Source: Planctomycetota bacterium (GTDB taxonomy: Bacteria; Planctomycetota; Phycisphaerae; Sedimentisphaerales; Anaerobacaceae). From it: a stretch of DNA of 50,677 bases. The position numbers and the translations under genes are program-made. The stretch covers positions 1 to 50,677 of the forward strand of contig JAMCWO010000094.1 of NCBI GenBank assembly GCA_023481165.1. The letters are read 5' to 3'. Of this stretch, positions 16,386 to 23,429 are shown in pieces (the stretch's first letter is position 1; every line of letters begins with the position of its first letter). A model generated the notes under the pieces. It was not told where the DNA came from. It searched no databases and saw only the letters and a list, made by a program, of their open reading frames with translations.

Positions 16386-17297
16386 ATGAGCATTACATCG
16401 GCGATTGGAAACACCCCCCTGGTGGAGTTGACGCACGTCAACTCGAAACGACCCGGCGTGCGCGTCTTCGGCAAGCTTGAAGGCGCCAACCCCGGCGGCT
16501 CGGTGAAGGACCGCCCCGCCTACTACATGATCAAGCGGGCCGAGGAGTCGGGTGAACTGGCGCCCGGCAAGATCCTCCTGGAGGCCACCTCCGGTAATAC
16601 GGGTATCGCCGTGGCCATGATCGGGGCCGCCAAGGGCTACCGCGTCAAGTTGTGTATGCCGGAATGTGTCAGCACGGAAAGGCAGCAGATCCTGCGAGCC
16701 CTGGGTGCGGACGTCATCCTGACGCCGGCGCGGGAGGGCACGGACGGCTCCATTCGCAAGGCCCACCAGCTCTTGGAGTCCGAGCCGGACACCTACTACA
16801 TGCCCAATCAGTTCGAGAACGAGAGCAACATCCTCGCCCACTATGCGACCACCGGCCCGGAGGTTTTTGCCCAGACAAAGGGCGAGATCGATGTCTTCGT
16901 CGCCGGTATGGGCACCACCGGCACCCTCATGGGCGTCAAGCGCTATCTCCAGGAGAAGAAACCGCAGGCCAAGGTCGTCGGCGTCGAGCCGGGGCTGGGG
17001 CACACGATTCAGGGGCTCAAGAACATGACCGAGTCGATGGTCCCCGGCATCTACGATCCAAGCCTGCTGGACGAGAAGATCACTGTCGAGGATGGTGAAG
17101 CCTTCGAGACCACCCGGCTGCTCGCCGCCAATGAGGGCATCTTCGTCGGCATGTCCAGCGGGGCGGCGGTGGCGGGCGCCCTGACCATCGCCCACCAAAT
17201 GACCCGCGGCACGATTGTCGTCATCCTGCCCGACCGCGGCGACCGCTACCTGAGCACCACGCTCTTTCGCTCCATCTGCGCCAAGTGCCCGCCGTAA
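16386..17297 (+). CDS. cysM: O-acetylserine sulfhydrylase (cysteine synthase, CysM-like)
   Basis: A 303-residue PLP enzyme that makes cysteine from O-acetylserine and sulfide (or thiosulfate in the CysM type). The PLP lysine is Lys41 in GGSVKDRPA. The substrate loop is ATSGNTGIAVAMI, the PLP phosphate is held by GMGTTGTLMG, and the conserved C-terminal GMSSGAAVAG and PDRGDRYLSTTLF are present. Its length (303) and the PDRGDRYLST end resemble CysM more than CysK, but the isoform is uncertain. Start at the ATG at 16386 (MSITSAIGNTPLVEL), the universal N-terminus. No sulfur-assimilation genes flank it. Confidence 0.9.
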   Translation: MSITSAIGNTPLVELTHVNSKRPGVRVFGKLEGANPGGSVKDRPAYYMIKRAEESGELAPGKILLEATSGNTGIAVAMIGAAKGYRVKLCMPECVSTERQQILRALGADVILTPAREGTDGSIRKAHQLLESEPDTYYMPNQFENESNILAHYATTGPEVFAQTKGEIDVFVAGMGTTGTLMGVKRYLQEKKPQAKVVGVEPGLGHTIQGLKNMTESMVPGIYDPSLLDEKITVEDGEAFETTRLLAANEGIFVGMSSGAAVAGALTIAHQMTRGTIVVILPDRGDRYLSTTLFRSICAKCPP

Positions 17298-17413
17298 CAG
17301 AAATTCACGTCCCATAATGCGAAGTGTCGTCCCACCGCGTCGGATATTGTCGCTGCGAGAGACATTTGGCCGATAATACGTCAGGTGTGCCCGACTCGAT
17401 CGTCCGAGGGCCC

Positions 17414-17435
17414 CCAACGCGGCGTGTCGCGTTGG
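17414..17435. promoter_or_regulatory. 8-bp perfect inverted repeat before the PH-domain gene
   Basis: ccaacgcg pairs exactly with cgcgttgg around gcgtgt. Placed 117 bp after the cysteine synthase stop and 26 bp before the next start, it could be an operator, or a leader hairpin of the PH-domain gene. Confidence 0.4.
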
Positions 17436-17460
17436 AAACCTGGTCACATACTGGGATGAC

Positions 17461-18273
17461 ATGACTATGCGGCAGCAGATCGATCCTGTGCCCATACCGC
17501 ACGCGCCGCGGACGCGCCATCAGACCAAGTCCTGCCCGTTTTGCGCCGAGACGATCCGCTACGAGGCGATCAAGTGCCGCTTCTGCGGCGAGTTCCTCGA
17601 CGGCAACCACCGCAAGGCCGGAGACGCAAGACAGAGGGCAGAGGACAGAAGACAGACGTCAGACGATACAGAGAAGGCAGAGGACACAGAACCGACGAAA
17701 GAGGACCGCGCTGCCGCCCGAGATCCGGAGGGTGAGGACACCCCCTCGGTCCTCTGGTCCGGCCGGCCGAGCCTGTTGGCCTTGACTGGGATGTTCCTCA
17801 AGGCCGGCTGCTTCATCGCCATGTGCTGGGTCGTGTACCGCTACCCGGTGACGGGGATCATCCGGTACCTGCCCAAGACCCACGTGCAAGCCGGACAACT
17901 GGTGCAGATCGAGGGCTGGCTGGACGCCGGAGCGCTGGCGTTGGCCCTGCTGGCCGCGATGACCCTCGCCTGGAAAGCGATCTCGCTCAAGAGTATCCAC
18001 TACGAAGTCACGCCGGACCGGATCGAATGGGCCCGGGGAGTCTTCGACCGCCACGTGGACAACATCGACATGTTCCGGGTGGTGGACCTGAAGCTGCGGC
18101 GTTCCCTCCTCGAGTGTCTCCTCGGCATCGGCACGGTGATCTTGATCACCTCGGACGAATCCGACCCCGAGTTCGAGTTCGTCAAAGTCAACCGCTGCCG
18201 CCCTCTCTACGATGCCCTCAAAGAAGCCAGCCTCAACGCCGACAAAAAACGCAACGTCATCCACGTGGAATAG
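17461..18273 (+). CDS. Zinc-ribbon and bacterial PH-domain membrane protein
   Basis: A 270-residue protein. An N-terminal double zinc ribbon (CPFCAETIRYEAIKCRFCG, four Cys) leads into a charged Asp/Glu/Arg-rich linker (residues ~55-95). Two membrane helices follow (~100-175), then a YdbS-type bacterial PH domain (SIHYEVTPDRIEWARGVFDR, VVDLKLRRSLLECLLGIGTV). The family is membrane-associated and of unknown biochemical role. The start could also be the ATG two codons in. Its last 44 bases are repeated twice downstream (19161, 19807), so the C-terminus KRNVIHVE lies in a recombination-prone sequence. Confidence 0.8.
   Translation: MTMRQQIDPVPIPHAPRTRHQTKSCPFCAETIRYEAIKCRFCGEFLDGNHRKAGDARQRAEDRRQTSDDTEKAEDTEPTKEDRAAARDPEGEDTPSVLWSGRPSLLALTGMFLKAGCFIAMCWVVYRYPVTGIIRYLPKTHVQAGQLVQIEGWLDAGALALALLAAMTLAWKAISLKSIHYEVTPDRIEWARGVFDRHVDNIDMFRVVDLKLRRSLLECLLGIGTVILITSDESDPEFEFVKVNRCRPLYDALKEASLNADKKRNVIHVE
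18230..18273 (+). repeat. 44-bp direct repeat, copy 1 (3' end of PH-domain gene)
   Basis: It starts gcctcaacgccgacaaaa and ends cacgtggaatag, containing the palindrome TCCACGTGGA. The stop codon of the PH gene is its last triplet. The stop of the minus-strand DUF502 gene lies 9 bp beyond. Confidence 0.85.
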
Positions 18274-18281
18274 TCATTACG

Positions 18282-18893
18282 TCAACCGGTAGGATGGGCC
18301 TGGACGATCCTTCCGGCCAGCAACTGATTCGTGCCTTCGCCCAGTTGTCGCAGACATTTCATTGCCTCCGCGCGGGAGATGTGGATGCGTTGGAAGCGAT
18401 CTTCCGTCATGAAGTAGACGGAGCCCGACCAGATGCTCGGAGCGCCGGGTACGAAGACCGCATAGTGATCAGGCTCCACGCGTTCCATCAAAAACCCGAT
18501 CTGCCACGACTCCTCGATCCGCGCCAGCACGACCTCGTGCGCATGGTCTTTCTCATGCCCTACCAGGCTTTCGCTGATCCCCTTAAAGAAATCGTAACCG
18601 GGAACGAGAGACAGGAGCCCTCCTTCCAGCCAGCCCACGCCTTTCCGCGCGAAGCGGGTCCGCGCTAACAGACCGGCCAAGAAGCAGAAAAGAGCAATCA
18701 CAACGATCGCCAGGATCTTCGCCACGGCCACGCCCCCAACGGACGGGACCGGCATCCGCTGTGCCACCGGGGCCACGATGCGGCTCGCAATGTCCTGCGC
18801 CTTGCCCAGCACCGCGATCAGCACGACAATAGGCAGAAGGAACAGGATCCCGCCGATCAGCGTCGTCCGGATGAAATCGCCGAGAGCCTTCAT
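18282..18893 (-). CDS. DUF502-family integral membrane protein
   Basis: A 203-residue protein with two N-terminal membrane helices (LIGGILFLLPIVVLIAVL and AKILAIVVIALFCFLAGLLA). The DUF502 core follows: VGWLEGGLLSLVPGYDFFKG, AHEVVLARIEESWQIGFLME, FVPGAPSIWSGSVYFMTED. The family is widespread and uncharacterised in bacteria, and often sits next to membrane transport or stress genes. ATG 18893 has AGGGAG 5 nt upstream. It is convergent with the PH-domain gene and enclosed by repeat copies 1 and 2. Confidence 0.88.
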   Translation of the reverse strand: MKALGDFIRTTLIGGILFLLPIVVLIAVLGKAQDIASRIVAPVAQRMPVPSVGGVAVAKILAIVVIALFCFLAGLLARTRFARKGVGWLEGGLLSLVPGYDFFKGISESLVGHEKDHAHEVVLARIEESWQIGFLMERVEPDHYAVFVPGAPSIWSGSVYFMTEDRFQRIHISRAEAMKCLRQLGEGTNQLLAGRIVQAHPTG

Positions 18894-19104
18894 GGTTCTC
18901 CCTTTGCGCAAACGATGATCGTGAGAGACAGCCACTCGTGACCGTCCTGTCCATCATCACTGTACCGCCCCGGCGGCCACTGCCTCCAACAGGAAAATGC
19001 TGCGCCAGGCACAGCTATACGCCGCACTGGAGACCACCCGGTAACGGAGCCCGCCCCCCGATTTCTCTGCTCAGCAACCTGTTGGCGCCGAGCGCGAGGC
19101 ACGC

Positions 19105-19135
19105 GGGGTCCGCCTCCGGGGCGCGCGCGGACCCC
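19105..19135. repeat. GC-rich hairpin
   Basis: ggggtccgc (19105-19113) pairs with gcggacccc (19127-19135) around a 13-nt loop. It lies between the DUF502 gene and repeat copy 2. The rest of 18894-19160 shows no gene. Confidence 0.55.
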
Positions 19136-19160
19136 ACCTGTAACACCATAGGAGACACCG

Positions 19161-19203
19161 GCCTCAACACCGACAAAGACGCAACATCCTCCACGTGGAA
19201 TGA
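19161..19203 (+). repeat. 43-bp direct repeat, copy 2
   Basis: Begins gcctcaacaccgacaaag and ends cacgtggaatga, matching copy 1 at most positions, including the translated tail (G/S)LN(A/T)DK. It lies 17 bp after the stop of the minus-strand toxin gene, and no PH-gene sequence precedes it. Confidence 0.85.
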
Positions 19204-19220
19204 GCCCGGCTTTGCCAGGG

Positions 19221-19511
19221 CTACCGCCCTTTCCAGTAGCCGGGACGGCGGCTGAGGTGCATGACAGCCACAACGGTGATCCCGTCGTCAGAGACTCGGA
19301 ATAGGACACCGAACGGAAACACCTTCGTCAAACACCGTCTTACGTCAAGATCCACCACAGGAAAAAGCCGCGGATTGATCGCAATGCTGTTGATTGCGTC
19401 CTGGACAGATGCAAGAAACCTCTTGCCGAGATCCTCCTGTCGGTTCTCGTAGTAGATTGCCGCCTCGATCATTTCGGCTTCGGCTTGGGGATGAAGCCTG
19501 ACTTGCCTCAT
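19221..19511 (-). CDS. ParE/RelE-superfamily toxin
   Basis: A 96-residue protein beginning MRQVRLHPQAEAEMIEAAIYY, with the ParE/RelE core (AEAEMIEAAIYYENRQEDLG, FPVVDLDVRRCLTKVFPFGV, TVVAVMHLSRRPGYWKGR). Such toxins cut mRNA on the ribosome (RelE) or poison DNA gyrase (ParE); the sequence alone does not say which. The ATG overlaps the antitoxin stop as ATGA, the standard antitoxin-first coupled order. The module is bracketed by repeat copies 2 and 3. Confidence 0.88.
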   Translation of the reverse strand: MRQVRLHPQAEAEMIEAAIYYENRQEDLGKRFLASVQDAINSIAINPRLFPVVDLDVRRCLTKVFPFGVLFRVSDDGITVVAVMHLSRRPGYWKGR

Positions 19512-19738
19512 GTCAGTCTCGAGTAGGCCCGGGCAAAGGCCTCTTGGGCTTCCACCAATTGAACCGTCCCCTCGTCGATCTCCCGACACCTCCGACGAAT
19601 CTCCTCTTTCCACTCCGGGGAGAGTTCAGGGGCACCATCCATGTCGAGGCTTTCCAGCAACTTCGCCGCCAGGAATGCTCTCACAGGAGAAGGCAACTCC
19701 AGCACCTCCGCCACAATCTTGTCAACATTCTTCTTCAT
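19508..19738 (-). CDS. Antitoxin, addiction-module component family
   Basis: A 76-residue protein typical of the 'putative addiction module component' family. It has an N-terminal helix (VDKIVAEVLELPSPVRAFLA), LLESLD, and the diagnostic SPEWKEEIRRRCREIDEG segment, ending in the toxin-binding helix. It is translated first and should bind and neutralise the ParE/RelE-like toxin, and repress the pair's promoter. Start is the ATG at 19738, 68 bp from repeat copy 3. Confidence 0.85.
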   Translation of the reverse strand: MKKNVDKIVAEVLELPSPVRAFLAAKLLESLDMDGAPELSPEWKEEIRRRCREIDEGTVQLVEAQEAFARAYSRLT

Positions 19739-19806
19739 AACGGTAGTTTAGCACCAGGAAGGCACAAGATCAATCTCCATCCTGCCTCGCACGTTCGAGA
19801 AAGCCG

Positions 19807-19849
19807 GCCTCAACGCCGACAAAAAAGCACCGCCGTTCACGTGGAATAG
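19807..19849 (+). repeat. 43-bp direct repeat, copy 3
   Basis: Begins gcctcaacgccgacaaaaa, identical to copy 1 for 20 bases, and ends cacgtggaatag. It lies 12 bp after the stop of the minus-strand ankyrin gene. In the PH-gene frame it reads AGLNADKK, matching copy 1's ASLNADKK, then diverges. Confidence 0.85.
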
Positions 19850-19861
19850 AGGCGCTTCGGA

Positions 19862-21484
19862 TCAGAAGCCGTTACACTCGACCCATTCCACCCGTTCGGC
19901 ATCCAGTGCAATCACGATGCGCATGAAGTCGCACCCTCCGTCCATTCCTCCCGAGAACCGATTCTCGCAGGGCTTGCTGTCGGGATGATACCGATTCAAG
20001 TTGCAGATCATGAACCTCGCCCTGCCTCTCATGAAACCGGCATACTCCCGGTTGTATTGACCAAGATCGGCCACGGCAGGCTCACGCTTGGGGACGTTGT
20101 CCGCCCTGGCAGCCTTGCTGTTCTCCCGAGGACGCCGCAAGATAGCCTCAGCGCGTTTGACATCAGCCTCCCCGGGAATCCAGAAGCAATCGTATGCGGT
20201 TGCCCGGTTGCGCAGAAAACCCCGTATCTCACTCACACGCGTGATGATGACCGAGTACGGCCACGGACCTCCAGGCGCCAATCGTATCATCTCCTGGGGT
20301 GGCATCGAACGTGCGTAATCAGCGGGCGTCAGGCCCTGCCTGTTCTTGGCTTTTGTGTTCGCGCCTTTCGCCAAGAGCAGATCGAAAACCTGCACATTGC
20401 CGTTGAGCGCCGCGATGTGCAAAGGTGTGTCACGCCTCTTGTCCTTGGCGTTGACATCAGCACCGCGCGCCAGAAGCAGTTCGGTCATTTCCGCGTTGCC
20501 CTCCCAGACCGCTTCGTGCAGGGGCGTCTGCTTGTCTGCATCCTTCACGTTGACGGCGGCCCCGTAGGCAAGGAACAGCTTGACCACCCCCAACAAGCCG
20601 CCTCCCGCGGCATCGTGAAAAACCGTAGTGCCATCGTGCCTGTTCACGCGATCCGGCCTGGCACCGGAGCGAAGCAAGGTCTCAACGACTCCGACTGATT
20701 CATCCATGATGGCGTAGCCCAGCGGTGTCCCGCCAACATAGTCTTCCCGATTGACATTTGCACCATGAGCCACAAGGAGCTCAACCATCTCCACCTTAAG
20801 GTTCGCCTCGAACCGGTTCCTCTCGGCCACCAATTCAGTATCAGTCTTCTCGGCGTTTCCACGGGCATCGCCATAACGGGCCTCGATGAATGCATGGCCG
20901 ACCGCCAAGTAATCCGCTATAACGGCCTGATGCAGCGGGGTGCTGTCTCGACGGTCATTGGCATCGACGCTGGCTCCGTGAGCAAGCAACAGTTCGGCCA
21001 CAGCTTTATGGCCCTTCCACGCCGCTTTGTGCAATGGTGTCATTCCATCAACATCACGAGCATCGATTTCCGCACCATGAGCGATAAGAAGTCCCGCGAT
21101 TTCGCATCGTCCAAATTCAGCCGCGAGATGCAGCGGTGTGGCATCGCACATGGCCCCGTCGCGTGCTCGCAGGTCGGCCCCATAGGTAATCAACAACTCC
21201 GCGATCTCCGTATATCCCGTCGCTATAGCGTGATGAAGAACAGTCCCACCGTCGTAACCCCATCCGGTATTCGGATTGGCCCCTTCTGCCAAAGCGGATC
21301 GGGCACCCTCCACATCATCTCGGCTGACCGCCACATACAATTGTCGGTCCCAGCCGAATGCGCCTGTCGATCTCGCTTTCTCTTCGCCGGTTCGCTTCTG
21401 CGCCCTCGCGGCTCCTCTCGGCTGGGTCGTGCAACCAGCGATCGCAAACAGCAGCGCTATAAGAATGACTGTTCCTGCCCTCAC
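19862..21484 (-). CDS. Ankyrin-repeat lipoprotein with a unique C-terminal domain
   Basis: A 540-residue protein. A lipoprotein signal peptide ends in the lipobox IAGC; the GTG at 21484 is chosen for its GAGG and clean leader, though GTG codons at 21499 and 21505 remain possible. About nine ankyrin repeats follow (TPLHLAAEFGRCEIAGLLIA, TPLHKAAWKGHKAVAELLLA, TPLHEAVWEGNAEMTELLLA). After the final repeat (~residue 410) comes a ~130-residue Cys-containing region (YDCFWIPGEADVKRAEAIL, FMICNLNRYHPDSKPCENRF, GGCDFMRIVIAL), in which I recognise no family. Ankyrin stacks bind protein partners. It lies next to repeat copy 3 and behind TATAAT at 21523-21528 on the minus strand. Confidence 0.85.
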   Translation of the reverse strand: MRAGTVILIALLFAIAGCTTQPRGAARAQKRTGEEKARSTGAFGWDRQLYVAVSRDDVEGARSALAEGANPNTGWGYDGGTVLHHAIATGYTEIAELLITYGADLRARDGAMCDATPLHLAAEFGRCEIAGLLIAHGAEIDARDVDGMTPLHKAAWKGHKAVAELLLAHGASVDANDRRDSTPLHQAVIADYLAVGHAFIEARYGDARGNAEKTDTELVAERNRFEANLKVEMVELLVAHGANVNREDYVGGTPLGYAIMDESVGVVETLLRSGARPDRVNRHDGTTVFHDAAGGGLLGVVKLFLAYGAAVNVKDADKQTPLHEAVWEGNAEMTELLLARGADVNAKDKRRDTPLHIAALNGNVQVFDLLLAKGANTKAKNRQGLTPADYARSMPPQEMIRLAPGGPWPYSVIITRVSEIRGFLRNRATAYDCFWIPGEADVKRAEAILRRPRENSKAARADNVPKREPAVADLGQYNREYAGFMRGRARFMICNLNRYHPDSKPCENRFSGGMDGGCDFMRIVIALDAERVEWVECNGF

Positions 21485-21522
21485 TTCTCGACACCTCACG
21501 AACACCGGTCTGGATTACTCCT

Positions 21523-21528
21523 ATTATA
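21523..21528 (-). promoter_or_regulatory. -10 box candidate for the ankyrin gene
   Basis: TATAAT on the minus strand with no good -35 (TTACTC 18 nt away). Transcription would start ~30 nt before the chosen GTG. Confidence 0.35.
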
Positions 21529-21665
21529 GGGCAGGAAGAGCCACCTGAGTAACGTGAAGGTCATAAAAGACGTGAGACCTATTCAGCGTGTCCCGATGAT
21601 GCTTGCTCCGGAGGCACTTTCCCGCTACCCTGCTGGGCCAATGTGTTGCCAGTAAGGAGCTACTT

Positions 21666-22565
21666 GTGCCGGAGATGCCGGAAGTTGAGAATATTGCGTT
21701 GGGACTGCGGCCGGTCGTCGTGGGTAGACGCGTCGCGTCCGTTTGGGTTGGCAGTCCTATCATCGTCCGCGGGCCCGAGCGCCGGCACTGGCGAGCCTTT
21801 ATGGCCGAACTGACCGGTCGGCGCATTGTGAGCGTCGCCCGCCGGGCCAAGCGGCTCATCTTGACAGCAGAAGGAAGTCTGGCCTTGGTGTTTCAGCTTG
21901 GCATGACGGGCAAATTCCTCCTGCCGAATCCGGAGGAGGGCATTGCGGCGGCCACGCCGAAGCATACGCGATTGATTCTGTCCTTCCGCGATGGGACGGT
22001 GCTTCTCTTCGTGGACCCGCGCCGGTTCGGGCGTGTGTGGTGCCTGCGCGACCTGGACCCGGAGGCGCCGGACGCCACAATGGAAGCGGCCGGCCTGACG
22101 CCACTGGGGCCGGAAGCGTTCGACCTGGATCCGAAAAGCTTCGCCGCTCTGCTCCAGACGAACCGGCCCATCAAGTCGCTTTTGCTGGATCAGAGCCGGA
22201 TCGCCGGGCTGGGGAACATCTATGCCGACGAATCGCTCTGGGCGGCGTGCATCCATCCGGCCCGCGCGGGCTCGTCGCTCACGGTCGCCGAGGCCGCGAC
22301 GCTGCTGCGGGAGATCCAAAAGGTCCTGCGCCGGGCGATCCGCGCAGGCGGCACGACCTTGAGCGACTTTCGCAACGTGTACGGCAACATGGGCCGCTTC
22401 CGTAATCGACTGAAGGCCTACGGGCGCCAAGGGGAACCCTGCCGCCGCTGCGGCACACCCATCCAATACCTCCGCGTCTCCGGCCGCGGCACCCACATCT
22501 GCCCGCACTGCCAAGGGATCCACCGGCGGCACAGAACGGTGCGTGATACGCATCCTGCGGACTAA
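21666..22565 (+). CDS. mutM: Formamidopyrimidine-DNA glycosylase (8-oxoguanine repair)
   Basis: A 299-residue base-excision-repair enzyme that removes 8-oxoguanine and formamidopyrimidines and nicks the abasic site. The GTG at 21666 is selected because it gives MPEMPEVENIALGLR, aligning the catalytic Pro2 and Glu3 with the Fpg N-terminus; starting at the ATG at 21675 would lose PEM. Further landmarks: FVDPRRFGRVWCL, IAGLGNIYADESLWAACIHP (helix-two-turn-helix), and a C-terminal zinc finger with CRRC and CPHC. This is the classic Fpg layout. No operon partner; a promoter is not obvious. Confidence 0.93.
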   Translation: MPEMPEVENIALGLRPVVVGRRVASVWVGSPIIVRGPERRHWRAFMAELTGRRIVSVARRAKRLILTAEGSLALVFQLGMTGKFLLPNPEEGIAAATPKHTRLILSFRDGTVLLFVDPRRFGRVWCLRDLDPEAPDATMEAAGLTPLGPEAFDLDPKSFAALLQTNRPIKSLLLDQSRIAGLGNIYADESLWAACIHPARAGSSLTVAEAATLLREIQKVLRRAIRAGGTTLSDFRNVYGNMGRFRNRLKAYGRQGEPCRRCGTPIQYLRVSGRGTHICPHCQGIHRRHRTVRDTHPAD

Positions 22566-22702
22566 ACCAATTGTCACGCCTATCGTAGTCGACCACGAGG
22601 AATGGGGATTTCGCGGTTCTGGAATCGGCTAACATATACGATTCATATGGTAACATGCCACGTCAGACGAATCAAGAAGACACAAGAATACAGACGGCAA
22701 GT

Positions 22703-23240
22703 TCACCAGATGCCGGGGATGAGACGGTAGCGGACTTTCTGGGTGTAATCCGCGTAGCCGGGCAGCTCGGCTTGGAGGGTCTTATCTTCGAGCCAGGTGC
22801 GAAGGACCAGAAGCCCGACCGTGATGCCGGCGGGGATCAGGCCGTAGGCCGAGCCGACGATCAGCGGAGTGCCCAGCGCCCAGAGACTGGCGCCGACATA
22901 GCCGGGGTGGCGCACGACGGCGTAGGGGCCGGTGGTCACGACGCGATGATGATGATCTATCAGGCCTTGGTATCTTTTCTCTTCCGGGACAGACCGCGAT
23001 AGTTGAGCATCTCGGGGCTGACGAGCGCCAGCACGACGACGTTGCCGACCATCCCGAGGAAGCTCACGCCCAGGAACAGCCACGCGCGCGGCAAGTCGAA
23101 GCGTCCCGCCGCCACAAAGAAGAAGACGCCTTGCATCACCGGAGCCAGGAAGCCCCCACGACCACGAGAACCCCCGGCCGGCGAAGCCGCCCCCTGCCGA
23201 CATTGGCTTTCTGCGACGAATCGTCCATTGTTCCCCCCAT
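22703..23240 (-). pseudogene. Decayed isoprenylcysteine/phospholipid methyltransferase-like membrane protein
   Basis: Three minus-strand frames match one Ste14/PEMT-type membrane methyltransferase. First, an N-terminus from 23240 (MGGTMDDSSQKANVG...). Second, a middle segment (GFLAPVMQGVFFFVAAGRFD, PRAWLFLGVSFLGMVGNVVV, LALVSPEMLNYRG). Third, the conserved catalytic C-terminus (HRVVTTGPYAVVRHPGYVGA, WLEDKTLQAELPGYADY). A frameshift near 23150 and loss of about 60 residues near 22960 separate these, so the SAM-binding end is detached from its membrane helices. The gene is very probably dead. Sequencing indels cannot explain the missing middle. Confidence 0.8.
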
Positions 23241-23291
23241 CGGGTCATGGCCCGAGCGTCCGCCGTGGGATTCCGACCACTCGAAACTTGT

Positions 23292-23371
23292 GGGTGCCAT
23301 GCCTACGCTCGCGTAGGCATGTCTTTCTCTCTCGCACGGAGCATGGCTACGCCAGCGTAGCTATGGCACCC
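23292..23371. repeat. Double-hairpin element, family B copy 1
   Basis: GGGTGCC at the left and GGCACCC at the right end enclose two hairpins: catgcctacgctcgcgtaggcatg and catggctacgccagcgtagctatg (second contains one mismatch). Copy 2 lies inverted at 36990-37069. The two-hairpin plan resembles REPIN-type elements. Confidence 0.85.
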
Positions 23372-23429
23372 AGATCCAGACCCGCACGCCAAGCTGGGGT
23401 AGCCGGAGTAGTTTCTCTTTTGGCACATT

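Noticed and set aside
18230-19849. Interpretation of the 44-bp repeats as integron attC sites
   Set aside because: The copies lack the paired GTTRRRY and RYYYAAC boxes and the long imperfect stem expected of attC; no integron integrase is present.
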